A stretch of 64,000 nucleotides of DNA from Methanolobus profundi (GTDB lineage: Archaea; Halobacteriota; Methanosarcinia; Methanosarcinales; Methanosarcinaceae). The notes under the pieces are model-generated. The model did no database searches and was not told where the DNA came from. It saw only the letters and a list, made by a program, of their open reading frames with translations. The stretch spans positions 248,001-312,000 of the forward strand of contig NZ_FOUJ01000001.1 of assembly GCF_900114835.1 (NCBI RefSeq), given 5' to 3'. Of the stretch, positions 36,734 through 45,193 are shown in pieces; within the stretch, counting starts at the first letter, position 1, and every line of letters starts with the position of its first letter. The translations under genes and the position numbers were made by a program.

Positions 36734-38395
36734 ATGAGAAGTGACAAGACCAAGAAAGGACTCGAACGTGCACCACATCGTTCACTTTTGAAGGCAACCG
36801 GCGTAACAGATTCCGAAATGAAAAAACCGTTCATAGCAGTTGTGAACTCCAGGAATGAACTCATTCCCGGTCATATTCATCTCGACAAGGTTGCAGAGGC
36901 AGTAAAGGCAGGTATCAGAAGTGCTGGTGGTGTGCCATTTGAATTCCATACTATCGGTATATGTGATGGTATAGCAATGGGCCATGAGGGCATGAAATAT
37001 TCCCTTCCAAGCCGTGAAGCTATCGAAGACTCCATAGAGCTTGTCCTTCAGGGGCACCAGCTCGACGGTATGGTAATGATCACAGCATGTGATAAGATCA
37101 CTCCAGGTCATCTTATGGCAGCAGGGAGGCTTGATATCCCTGCCATCGTTGTAACAGGAGGTCCGATGATGCCTGGGTATGTAGATGATGAGCCTCGTGA
37201 TCTTATATCTGTATTCGAAGGTGTAGGCGAATGTCAATCTGAAGCAGTATCTGAAGAGAAACTGAAGATCCTTGAAGATTGTTCATGTAGTGGCGCTGGT
37301 TCATGTGCCGGAATGTATACTGCAAATACCATGGCATGTATGACCGAGGCACTCGGGCTAAGTCTTCCCGGTTGTGGTACAGCGCATGCAGCAGATGCTA
37401 AGAAGATAAGAATGGCAAAAGAATCTGGTGAACGCATAGTTTCCATGGTCAACGAAGGTCTCAATCCTCGCAGTATAGTCACCATGGGCTCATTCGAGAA
37501 TGCAATAATGGTGGACATGGCCATTGGTGGAAGTACCAATACGACCCTTCACCTCCCGGCGATTGCTCATGCATTCGATATCGAACTCTCCCTTGATGTA
37601 TTTGACAGGCTGAGCAGGACAACTCCTCATCTCATATCCCTGAAGCCTGGTGGGGAGAACTATATGATCGATTTCGAGAGAGCAGGTGGAGTTCAGGCTA
37701 TAATGTCCAGACTTGGTTCAAAGATGAACCTTGATGAGGCTACTGTAAATGGTAGAACGATCGGTCAGAATCTTGATGATCTTATAATCATAAATCCAAA
37801 GCTCAATGCCAAGATCATGGGTACGCTTGAAGCTCCTATTCATGAAGAAGGAGGTATTGCTGTACTGAAGGGCAGTCTTGCTCCGGATGGGTCAGTTGTA
37901 AAGCAGGCAGCTGTCGATCCAAAGATGCTCCAGCACAGTGGACCTGCAAGGGTATTTGATAGTGAAGAGGATGCCATGGCAGCTATTCTGGCAAAGAAGA
38001 TCGTTGCTGGTGATGTTGTCGTGATAAGATACGAGGGTCCAAAAGGCGGTCCTGGTATGCGTGAGATGTTGTCTCCTACTTCTGCAATTGCGGGAATGGG
38101 ACTTATCGACAAGGTTGCTCTGGTAACTGATGGTCGTTTCTCTGGTGGAACTCGTGGTCCATGTATCGGTCACATCTCTCCTGAAGCTCAGGAAGGCGGT
38201 CCGATCGGTCTCGTTCAGGAAGGAGATATAATTGAGATAGATGTCCCTGCACGAAAACTTGACCTGAAGGTATCAGAAGAGGAACTTCAAAAGCGCAGGG
38301 GATCATTCGTACCTGTTGAGAAAAAAGTAACTGGTTACCTTGCCAGGTACAGAAGATTTGTAAGCTCTGCAAGCAAGGGTGCCATCATCGAATAA
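36734..38395 (+). CDS. ilvD: Dihydroxy-acid dehydratase
   Basis: This 553-residue enzyme dehydrates 2,3-dihydroxy acids to the 2-oxoacid precursors of valine, isoleucine and leucine. Family signatures are complete: [12 protein letters not shown] near residue 120, [20 protein letters not shown] around residue 190 with Fe-S ligands, and a C-terminal [19 protein letters not shown]. Length is normal. It is monocistronic, with a strong terminator downstream. Confidence 0.97.
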   Translation: MRSDKTKKGLERAPHRSLLKATGVTDSEMKKPFIAVVNSRNELIPGHIHLDKVAEAVKAGIRSAGGVPFEFHTIGICDGIAMGHEGMKYSLPSREAIEDSIELVLQGHQLDGMVMITACDKITPGHLMAAGRLDIPAIVVTGGPMMPGYVDDEPRDLISVFEGVGECQSEAVSEEKLKILEDCSCSGAGSCAGMYTANTMACMTEALGLSLPGCGTAHAADAKKIRMAKESGERIVSMVNEGLNPRSIVTMGSFENAIMVDMAIGGSTNTTLHLPAIAHAFDIELSLDVFDRLSRTTPHLISLKPGGENYMIDFERAGGVQAIMSRLGSKMNLDEATVNGRTIGQNLDDLIIINPKLNAKIMGTLEAPIHEEGGIAVLKGSLAPDGSVVKQAAVDPKMLQHSGPARVFDSEEDAMAAILAKKIVAGDVVVIRYEGPKGGPGMREMLSPTSAIAGMGLIDKVALVTDGRFSGGTRGPCIGHISPEAQEGGPIGLVQEGDIIEIDVPARKLDLKVSEEELQKRRGSFVPVEKKVTGYLARYRRFVSSASKGAIIE

Positions 38396-38399
38396 TGTT

Positions 38400-38444
38400 G
38401 AACAGGATAGGTCTTTACTGCCCTGTTCTTCTATTTCTTTTTTT
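38400..38444 (+). terminator. Terminator of ilvD
   Basis: GAACAGG (38400-38406) pairs with CCTGTTC (38422-38428) and is followed by a T-rich run at 38431-38444. Confidence 0.65.
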
Positions 38445-38447
38445 AAG

Positions 38448-38470
38448 ATCGCTTATATGCAATAAGCGAT
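38448..38470. promoter_or_regulatory. Perfect inverted repeat before the small zinc-protein gene
   Basis: ATCGCTTAT (38448-38456) and ATAAGCGAT (38462-38470) form a perfect 9-base inverted repeat with a 5-base spacer, starting 4 bases after the ilvD terminator and ending 35 bases before the next start codon. It may be an operator or a second hairpin. Confidence 0.4.
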
Positions 38471-38504
38471 GGTTATTTTAATTGTATTGACTGAGTATTA
38501 TTCA

Positions 38505-38681
38505 ATGGAAAGAGCTGGTATTTGTCCTATATGCGGTTCAGTATCAAAACTGAACACGTGTGCTATATGTGGAAGGCTTGTCTGCAATCGGTGCTATGAC
38601 CATTCAAGAAGTGTTTGCATCCAGTGCTCTCCTGGGAATATACTTTCGGAAATGTCTACGGAAAGAACTGGATTGGTCTGA
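38505..38681 (+). CDS. Small treble-clef-like zinc protein
   Basis: This 58-residue protein (start at MERAGICPICGS; an upstream ATG falls inside an inverted repeat) carries four CxxC-type knuckles: CPIC, CAIC, CNRC and CIQC, with an intervening His. The arrangement C-x2-C...C-x2-C...C-x2-C.H..C-x2-C fits a two-zinc B-box or HIT-like finger. It would bind protein or nucleic acid. Its function is unknown. Its stop lies one base before the end of the convergent RHH gene. Confidence 0.7.
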   Translation: MERAGICPICGSVSKLNTCAICGRLVCNRCYDHSRSVCIQCSPGNILSEMSTERTGLV

Positions 38682-38682
38682 T

Positions 38683-40713
38683 CTATTTGAGCCTGTGAAG
38701 TTGTTCCACTCCATTCTCCTGTTTGAGAACGAGAACTTCCTTTGAAACAAGTTCTTGTATCTTCCTGTCTATCTCATCCTGGCTGAACTGTCGTGATACC
38801 AGGCTTTTGATGATCTCCTTTTTCACCTTTGCACCACGTGGCATATACATCAGTATGTTAGTTTCAAGCTTGTCTGGCTTTTCTCCTGTTCCTTGTTCTC
38901 TTGCAGGTGCAGGTGGTGATGCAACTGGTTGTTGTGTGGTTTGAGTTTCGGGTCTGCTCTCTATTCCACTTCCCATTGAAGGTGGGATCTCTCCCATATT
39001 GGGTGGTTGTTGTGATCCTGGTGCAGCAAATGGTGGAACTCCTTCAGGTGGCTTCAGCTCTGGCAGTGTGAATGCTGGTGCTTCTTCTGTCTGCTCCGGT
39101 GGCTTTAGTTCTGGCATTGCAAATGCTGGTATTTCTGTCCCTTGTTCTGGTGGCTTTAGATCCGGCATTGTGAATGCTGGTACTTCTGTTGCCTGTTCCG
39201 GTGGCTTTAGTTCTGGCATTGCAAATGCTGGTATTTCTGTCCCTTGTTCTGGTGGCTTCAGCTCTGGCATTTCAAATGCTGGTATTTCTGTTGCCTGTTC
39301 CGGTGGCTTTAGTTCTGGCATTGCAAATGCTGGTATTTCTGTTGCCTGTTCTGGTGGTTTGAGCTCTGGCATTTCAAATTCTGGTACTTCAGTTGCCTGT
39401 TCCGGTGGTTTGAGCTCTGGCATTTCAAATGCTGGTACTTCTGCTTCTTGTTCCGGTGGCTTCAGCTCTGGCATTGCAAATGCTGGTATTTCTGTCCCTT
39501 GTTCTGGTGGCTTTAGATCCGGCATTGTGAATGCTGGTATTTCTGTCCCTTGTTCCTGTGGCTTCAGCTCTGGCATTTCAAATTCTGGTACTTCAGTTGC
39601 CTGTTCTGGTGGCTTCAGTTCTGGCATTTCAAATCCCGGTACTTCAGTTGCCTGTTCTGGTGGCTTCAGTTCTGGCATTTCAAATCCCGGTACTTCAGTT
39701 GCCTGTTCTGGTGGTTTGAGCTCTGGCATTTCAAATGCTGGTACTTCAGTTGCCTGTTCTGGTAGCTTCAGTTCTGGCATTTCAAATCCCGGTACTTCTG
39801 TTTCCTTTACTGGTGGCTTCAGTTCTGGCATTTCAAATTCTGGTACTTCAGTTGCCTGTTCTGGTGGTTTGAGCTCTGGCATTTCAAATGCTGGTACTTC
39901 AGTTGCCTGTTCTGGTAGCTTCAGTTCTGGCATTTCAAATCCCGGTACTTCTGTTTCCTTTACTGGTGGCTTCAGTTCTGGCATTTCAAATTCTGGTACT
40001 TCAGTTGCCTGTTCTGGTGGTTTGAGCTCTGGCATTTCAAATGCTGGTACTTCTGTCTCTTGTTCCGGTGGCTTCAGCTCTGGCATTTCAAATTCTGGTA
40101 CTTCTGTTGCTTGTGTTATCTCTTCAGTTTCATTTGTTCCGGCCTTTTCTGCCACGAGCTCAGAAAGTTTCATCTCATGCGCTGTTTCTTCCTGTGTTGC
40201 TGGACCTGTTTCTTTTATTCCGCTCTCTATTTCTGCGGCTATAGTTGTTTTTTCCAGAGGTGCTATTGGTTCTATTGATACAGGTCCTATTGTATGTGTG
40301 TCCTCTGTCATGCCCGGGGTTGTGATCTCTGTAACTTCATCTAGTTCCCCTGTATCTGCATCAGTGAGGTCTTCTGTTTCTTCCATTTCGGGAAGTATTG
40401 TATCTATCAGGGGTGTCTCTTCTGGTGTATTTGCTAAAGTTTCGGGTATGCTCTGTCTACTCTGTAAGTTCCCGATCATGTCGTTTATGCCTGAGAAATT
40501 CTTCTCTATCAGCTCTAATCTGCCTGACATTGCAGTGACCTCCTCACGAAGGATACTGAATCTTTCTGTCCATGGTATTATCTCATCTTGTGGGGCATTG
40601 TCTAACATGTCCAGCTCCCTTTCAATGAGTTTTCTGATGAATAGGCTCTTGTTCTCGATAACTTCCAGTTTATCAAACAGTTCATCAGACATGCTGATAG
40701 TAAGTCTCTTCAT
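38683..40713 (-). CDS. Ribbon-helix-helix protein with 21 tandem 17-residue repeats
   Basis: This 676-residue protein starts with a ribbon-helix-helix DNA-binding domain (KRLTISMSDELFDKLEVIEN, helices to about residue 36). A helical dimer-like segment and an acidic Thr/Glu-rich stretch follow to about residue 201. Exactly 21 tandem copies of a 17-residue unit of the form ATEVPxFEMPELKPPEQ come next (357 residues). A Gln/Pro-rich linker leads to a C-terminal winged-helix-like domain (NILMYMPRGAKVKKEIIKSL to the end). The domain pairing suggests a DNA-bound architectural or regulatory factor with an extended spacer. Palindromes directly upstream look like its own operators. Confidence 0.85.
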   Translation of the reverse strand: MKRLTISMSDELFDKLEVIENKSLFIRKLIERELDMLDNAPQDEIIPWTERFSILREEVTAMSGRLELIEKNFSGINDMIGNLQSRQSIPETLANTPEETPLIDTILPEMEETEDLTDADTGELDEVTEITTPGMTEDTHTIGPVSIEPIAPLEKTTIAAEIESGIKETGPATQEETAHEMKLSELVAEKAGTNETEEITQATEVPEFEMPELKPPEQETEVPAFEMPELKPPEQATEVPEFEMPELKPPVKETEVPGFEMPELKLPEQATEVPAFEMPELKPPEQATEVPEFEMPELKPPVKETEVPGFEMPELKLPEQATEVPAFEMPELKPPEQATEVPGFEMPELKPPEQATEVPGFEMPELKPPEQATEVPEFEMPELKPQEQGTEIPAFTMPDLKPPEQGTEIPAFAMPELKPPEQEAEVPAFEMPELKPPEQATEVPEFEMPELKPPEQATEIPAFAMPELKPPEQATEIPAFEMPELKPPEQGTEIPAFAMPELKPPEQATEVPAFTMPDLKPPEQGTEIPAFAMPELKPPEQTEEAPAFTLPELKPPEGVPPFAAPGSQQPPNMGEIPPSMGSGIESRPETQTTQQPVASPPAPAREQGTGEKPDKLETNILMYMPRGAKVKKEIIKSLVSRQFSQDEIDRKIQELVSKEVLVLKQENGVEQLHRLK
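39040..40110 (-). repeat. Coding tandem repeat, 21 x 51 bp
   Basis: The array is 1,071 bases, exactly 21 units of 51 bases, all in frame. Most units differ only at the residue after Pro (Ala, Gly or Glu), at E/A/T before Met, and at the linker pair EQ/VK. Units 3-5 and 6-8 form a duplicated block of three (153 bases), showing recent expansion by unequal exchange or slippage. There are no spacers between units. Confidence 0.95.
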
Positions 40714-40749
40714 AGTGATCTCTCTCTCTATTGTTCATTTGTGTAGAAT

Positions 40750-40777
40750 CATACTAGTGTATGCATGTATCATACAT
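40750..40777 (-). promoter_or_regulatory. Paired palindromes at the RHH-gene promoter
   Basis: CATAC-TAGT-GTATG (40750-40763) and ATGTAT-C-ATACAT (40765-40777) lie side by side, 37-64 bases upstream of the RHH start, next to a TATATATG box read on the minus strand. Tandem short palindromes over a promoter are typical RHH operators. The first is one base-insertion away from CATACTAGTATG seen twice elsewhere in the window. Confidence 0.55.
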
Positions 40778-40916
40778 ATATAATTAATGGAATTATATTT
40801 TTGAACTTATGTTGTTTATGTAATATGTATGATTTGGATCTTTCAGCAAAGCTACCGCTATTGGCTGATCGGTCAGCAGCTACAAAATAATAAATAAAAA
40901 AGATGTGAACAAGCGT

Positions 40917-41690
40917 TCACATTGACTTTTTACACTCAGGACATGCTTTGCCCTTTGTTGTCTGTATGAATGAGTGTTTTGGTGTTATGCATTTGCATAG
41001 CGGGCATAGTGAATTGTTCTTGAATATCTTTTCTACTGACTGAAGATCGGTGTCGTAGATGTGTGTATCCCATCCGGTAGCTATCAGTGATTCGATCTCA
41101 TAATGCAGGTCCTGTTCTCTGAATACCTTTTTGAACCCTTCTACTATGGCTGGTATATTAGCAGGGAATCCGCCAAACGCATCCCATGAGCGGTATAGTA
41201 GGTATATCCTTACCTGTGTCTCGTTCAGGAGCTCTACCTTATATGCTATCCAGCAGGGCTGATCCTCGAATTTAGGTATGTGTACCTCATTCTCCCATAG
41301 CACGCCAACATGTCTTCTGGATCCGGGACGCAGGTTACTTACATTTGCATGTAGTGTATTGTATGCTGTCTCTCCGTATCTGAAAAGCTGCTTTGCATAA
41401 CAGTAGTCGAATTTCCTCTTATCGTCATCTGTGAGTGAAACATACCATTCGGCATACTCTTCTGTAAGCTCTTCTTTGTATTTCTTTATGAGATTCTCTC
41501 CGAAAGGTACAGCGGGGCTGACCTGTCTCTCATTGACGTCCTTGATGTATATGGTTGCATGCACCCTTTTTGTCTTTGTCTTATAGTCCGGTTCATGCTC
41601 CTCCCCTTTCTCATATATCTCATGGATCAATTGGGACCATGCAGAGGCAATGGTATTTGCTTTTATTAATACGGCTTCCATGTCGTTCAT
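40917..41690 (-). CDS. Thymidylate-synthase-like protein with C-terminal zinc ribbon
   Basis: This 257-residue protein shows the thymidylate synthase/dCMP hydroxymethylase core: QPCWIAYKVELL matches the catalytic PC(H)xxxQFxV strand with its nucleophilic Cys, and LLYRSWDAFGGFPANIPAI matches the RS.D....PxNI phosphate and nucleobase site. Archaeal members of the family are divergent like this. From about residue 232 a zinc ribbon follows (CPLCKC, then KACPECKK), which ordinary enzymes of the family lack. It probably methylates or hydroxymethylates dUMP or a related nucleotide with a methanopterin-type C1 donor; this is inferred. Confidence 0.7.
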   Translation of the reverse strand: MNDMEAVLIKANTIASAWSQLIHEIYEKGEEHEPDYKTKTKRVHATIYIKDVNERQVSPAVPFGENLIKKYKEELTEEYAEWYVSLTDDDKRKFDYCYAKQLFRYGETAYNTLHANVSNLRPGSRRHVGVLWENEVHIPKFEDQPCWIAYKVELLNETQVRIYLLYRSWDAFGGFPANIPAIVEGFKKVFREQDLHYEIESLIATGWDTHIYDTDLQSVEKIFKNNSLCPLCKCITPKHSFIQTTKGKACPECKKSM

Positions 41691-41772
41691 TCCCTTTTAA
41701 TAACTAGTGAATAAGTAAGTATTCAGAAGGTCAGTTTCGTCCACTAAATTAAATGTGTACGCCCTGATATAA

Positions 41773-42636
41773 TTATTTTTGTTCCTCATCATCTATCTGG
41801 ATCTCATGTTTACTCACAAGGGCACTTGCGAGCATTATGGCTTTAGTGTAATGGCCTCCAACTCTGGATGTATCGACAAAAACATAGTCATCCATTAGTA
41901 TGGGTGCTCCAAGTCCGTCTCCTCCTCCGAGGAATACAAGTGTTCTGAATATTAGGTTGCCTGATATCCCGTCTGGTGCGAGTATGAAATTAGCTTCCTT
42001 GATAGCATCTTCTATCAGTATGGTGTAGTGCTCTGCATCTATGCCCTGTTCTCTGACCCTGTTCGCTATGAAGTCTCCTTCTGCAAGTGTCTGGTCGACT
42101 CTGCTATTACGGCCCAGGTCGCCCATTCTTCCTCCTGAAAGGATGCCAACGACCGGTTCGATATCGAACCTGCGAATATACTCGACTCCGATCTTTATGA
42201 ACTCTATCTTGTCTGCCAGTTCATTGCCTTCATCTATTCCTACAGGTGCAATAAAGAATGGTTTTCCTTCGTTCGTCTGAAGCAAAGCGATCCGATGCAG
42301 CTTCTCCTGGCATAGTATCTTCTTGAGGTGGGCAAGTGTCTGCGATGCACCAGCGGTTCCTCTGACGGCTGCATCGATGTACCTTGATTTTAGCAGGTCG
42401 CCGAGTGTTCTTTCAGGGTCATTGGTGCCTATTATCTCAAGGTCTGTTCCTATTTCTTCTATCTCTTTCTTATTGCCGACCAATAGCACATGTGCATATC
42501 CTGCTTCGTGTGCATCTCTGGCACTCTTAAGCATCTTCGGACTGGGATTGCGTACCCCTATGGCAACTCTGGCCTTGTTCTGTAATGCCCTTCTCTCGAT
42601 AAGGCCAAGGAGATTCTCTGTACTTTTTGATATCAT
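41773..42636 (-). CDS. mtxX: MtxX (methanogenesis marker protein 4)
   Basis: The start at 42636 (MISKSTENLLGLIERR) fits the family; longer in-frame sequence overlaps the rfcL start and is unlikely to be coding. The 287-residue protein has a phosphate acetyl/butyryltransferase-like fold (ARVAIGVRNPSPKML, ILSGGRMGDLGRN, APDGISGNLIFRTLVFLGGG). It is found in methanogens and was named for linkage to methyltransferase genes, but its reaction is unknown. Divergent from rfcL with under 90 bases between them. Confidence 0.88.
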   Translation of the reverse strand: MISKSTENLLGLIERRALQNKARVAIGVRNPSPKMLKSARDAHEAGYAHVLLVGNKKEIEEIGTDLEIIGTNDPERTLGDLLKSRYIDAAVRGTAGASQTLAHLKKILCQEKLHRIALLQTNEGKPFFIAPVGIDEGNELADKIEFIKIGVEYIRRFDIEPVVGILSGGRMGDLGRNSRVDQTLAEGDFIANRVREQGIDAEHYTILIEDAIKEANFILAPDGISGNLIFRTLVFLGGGDGLGAPILMDDYVFVDTSRVGGHYTKAIMLASALVSKHEIQIDDEEQK

Positions 42637-42723
42637 ATCAAGATACCTACCATTAATAATATCGATCAAAACAAACAAAGTGATGCAAACATTAATTACT
42701 TTTCCTGAATATTGGGTAGTAAC

Positions 42724-44208
42724 ATGACAGTGCAGATGGAATGGGCAGAGAAATACCGGCCAAGGACCCTTGATGATATTGTAGGTCATAAGAAGGTGAT
42801 AGATGACCTGCGGAAATGGAGCGAGCACTGGGAGCATGGTACTCCTGCGTCAAAGGCTGCCTTGCTCCATGGGGATGCAGGTATAGGTAAAACATCTTCT
42901 GCACATGCTCTTGCAAGCGATATGGGTTGGGAGGTCATAGAGCTTAATGCCAGTGACCAGAGAACAGCAGGTGTAATTGAAAAGATCGCCGGTTCTGCAT
43001 CTACTATGCAGACACTGACCGGTGCATCTGCAAAAAGGTTGATCATACTTGATGAAGCTGATAATCTTCATGGTAATAGTGACCGTGGTGGATCACGTGC
43101 TATTATTGATGTGGTTAAAAAGACCAGCCAGCCGATAATTCTGATAGCTAACGACCTTTATGGTATCTCTCCTTCATTACGTTCATTATGTCTTGAATTG
43201 AAGTTCGGTTCTGTCCAGTCACGTTCGATGATCCCTGCGCTCAAGAGGATCGCGCATCAGGAGGGTATCATGTGTGGTGTCGGTGTCATTGAGAAGATCG
43301 CCGGATCTGCAGATGGGGATCTCAGAAGTGCTGTCAATGACCTTCAGGCGATCTCACTTGGTCGTACTGAGATCGATGTAGCTGACATTTCCATATCTGA
43401 CAGGGATAATAAAGAATCAATATTCAAAGTAGTAGGCAGGATCTTCAAAGGAACTGATGTTTCATCTGCACTTGACGCGACCTATGCTCTTGATGAAACT
43501 CCTGAGGATCTCATTCACTGGGTGGGTGAGAATCTCCCTTATCAATATACTGGTAAAGGTGAGGAAGCACTTACTGATGATATTGTTCAGGGCTATTCGT
43601 ATCTTTCACGTGCTGATCGTTTCCTTGGGCGTGTGCGCAGGCGCCAGAACTATCGTATGTGGCGCTATGCCGGTATGCTTATGACCGGTGGTACGGTGGT
43701 ATCAAAGAGTCGTGTACGTGGTGGTTTTGTAAAATATCAGCCGCCTTCTCTCTGGAGAAAGATGGGTCAGATGAGGTCCAGGCGAAATATGCGTAATAAT
43801 ATCGCTGTGAAGGTAGGTTCTCATTGTAATGAGTCAATGCGTTATTCCCGCCTTGAGGTGGCAGGTTTGTATTCACGGCTCCTGCAGCAGGATGATTATG
43901 CTACCGATGTTGTGGCAACGCTGGGACTTGATATTGATGAGTTCCTTTATATGATGGGTGCTAAGAAAGTGACCAAGAAACTTCAGAAGGTCTATGATGA
44001 AGCTCAGGAAAAGCGCCAGCATATTATGCCTTCGGATGAGCCTGCATTCTTTGTTGAAAAAACTGTGACAAAGAAGGACCCTTCTCAAATGAGTCTTGAT
44101 AAACTGCCTGCTTCTGATGCATCTGTGGCTCCGGTGTCTGATGCACCTGCCTTCCCGAAGAAAGAAGCCGACAAGAAACCGCCTCAGAAGACTCTGTTCG
44201 ATTTCTAA
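42724..44208 (+). CDS. rfcL: Replication factor C large subunit
   Basis: This 495-residue clamp-loader ATPase has [18 protein letters not shown], Walker [16 protein letters not shown], Walker B ILDEADNL and a collar domain. The C-terminal tail is Lys/Pro-rich and ends [11 protein letters not shown], a PIP-box-like QKTLFDF motif for binding PCNA. With RfcS it loads PCNA on primed DNA. The ATG at 42724 is chosen; a TTG four codons upstream is possible. Confidence 0.96.
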   Translation: MTVQMEWAEKYRPRTLDDIVGHKKVIDDLRKWSEHWEHGTPASKAALLHGDAGIGKTSSAHALASDMGWEVIELNASDQRTAGVIEKIAGSASTMQTLTGASAKRLIILDEADNLHGNSDRGGSRAIIDVVKKTSQPIILIANDLYGISPSLRSLCLELKFGSVQSRSMIPALKRIAHQEGIMCGVGVIEKIAGSADGDLRSAVNDLQAISLGRTEIDVADISISDRDNKESIFKVVGRIFKGTDVSSALDATYALDETPEDLIHWVGENLPYQYTGKGEEALTDDIVQGYSYLSRADRFLGRVRRRQNYRMWRYAGMLMTGGTVVSKSRVRGGFVKYQPPSLWRKMGQMRSRRNMRNNIAVKVGSHCNESMRYSRLEVAGLYSRLLQQDDYATDVVATLGLDIDEFLYMMGAKKVTKKLQKVYDEAQEKRQHIMPSDEPAFFVEKTVTKKDPSQMSLDKLPASDASVAPVSDAPAFPKKEADKKPPQKTLFDF

Positions 44209-44864
44209 TGTTCTTGTAAGGGTGCCTGCTTTTCAGCAGCAACTTTTTAAGTATATATTTTATTATATACTTTTCATGATGCTTTTTAAATAATAGATTT
44301 TACATTATGTATTATATTGTATAATGTTTTTTATATGCTTTCTTGTATTATGCAGAGTTCGTAGGGTCATAGTAAAAGATGGCCAGCAGCCGGACTTTGA
44401 TGGATTATTTCCTATCTCATTATATTGTTTGTTTTAACAGTTGTCCTATAATGTAGGATTTGTGCAACTTTATAGAAAAAAGTAGCTTGTTAATTTTATA
44501 GTTTTTTGTTATGATTGTGTAATACGGGTAATACACTTTCTTTTTAGAATATGTGAACTACAGTAAAGGGTACTACTCACATTGAAACTTAATTGTTGGT
44601 AAAAATGATGTTAAAAGTGGAGTGGAGTATGAGCGGGTTGGGGAGTGGGGGTTATTGTCAAAAAGAGGATAACCCGCTCATCTAAATGCTAGTATGAACT
44701 CTATGGTATATATACGTTGTGCTCATTATCATCATCATTATGAGGTGATTTTATGAAAACAATCCCTTGCATGCGGTATTGACTATTTTTAATTGTGATC
44801 GGACTTATGATATCATAGAAAACTGCTAAATACCTTGGCTCCCACTTTCTGTCTTAGTGATAAT
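44209..44864 (+). promoter_or_regulatory. Gene-free gap with a long inverted repeat and a micro-ORF
   Basis: The first part is A/T-rich and unremarkable. ATGAGCGGGTT (44629-44639) and AACCCGCTCAT (44671-44681) form a perfect 11-base inverted repeat around a G-rich 31-base loop. A GGTATATATACG box at about 44705-44716 lies next, then GAGGTGAT (44742-44749) and a nine-codon frame (44753-44782). The downstream RAM-domain gene starts at 44865. Confidence 0.5.
44753..44782 (+). CDS. Possible nine-codon leader peptide
   Basis: The frame reads MKTIPCMRY and stops. It is preceded by GAGGTGAT at the right distance, a better ribosome site than most genes of the window have, and lies about 40 bases after a TATA-like box. 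It may be a leader controlling the RAM-domain or topoisomerase genes, or chance. Confidence 0.3.
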   Translation: MKTIPCMRY

Positions 44865-45098
44865 ATGGTAATAGGCGTAACCATGGTCAATGTGCTTCCG
44901 GGCACAGAAAGAACAGCTTACAATGAGCTTACTAGTATAGAGGGGATCAAGGATATCTATCACGTATTTGGTGAATATGATTTTGTTGTAATCATCGAGG
45001 TAGATGATCTTGGAAATCTCAACAGCATCGTTGATCTCATTCGTGAGGCTGAATCAGTAACTGCTACACAGACTATTGTTGGTGCAGAACTGAAGTAA
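44865..45098 (+). CDS. Stand-alone Lrp/AsnC ligand-binding (RAM) domain protein
   Basis: This 77-residue protein is only the RAM effector domain of Lrp/AsnC regulators: [20 protein letters not shown], then [21 protein letters not shown] and a closing strand [10 protein letters not shown]. It lacks a DNA-binding helix-turn-helix, so it probably oligomerises, binds amino acids or similar, and modulates a partner. It precedes the topoisomerase VI genes on the same strand by about 95 bases. The ATG at 44865 has GTGAT before it. Confidence 0.88.
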   Translation: MVIGVTMVNVLPGTERTAYNELTSIEGIKDIYHVFGEYDFVVIIEVDDLGNLNSIVDLIREAESVTATQTIVGAELK

Positions 45099-45193
45099 TG
45101 TGTGTCGATCGCGAAAAAGATTTTTATATATTCTGAGTTATTATTTTTTGGCCACAGAGGTTGTGGCCAATAACGGACGAGGATGATACTCTT

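Noticed and set aside
39040-40110. Possible CRISPR array
   Set aside because: The 51-base units are contiguous, with no unique spacers, and are in frame within one long protein.
38999-40783. A 594-residue open frame on the plus strand opposite the repeat gene
   Set aside because: It is the antisense shadow of the 51-base repeats, a Cys/Gly/Ser monotone without start signal. The minus-strand frame has RHH and winged-helix domains and a ribosome site.
44249-44272. Inverted repeat AAGTATATA/TATATACTT after rfcL as an operator or terminator
   Set aside because: It is almost pure A/T in an A/T-rich gap, so chance pairing is likely.
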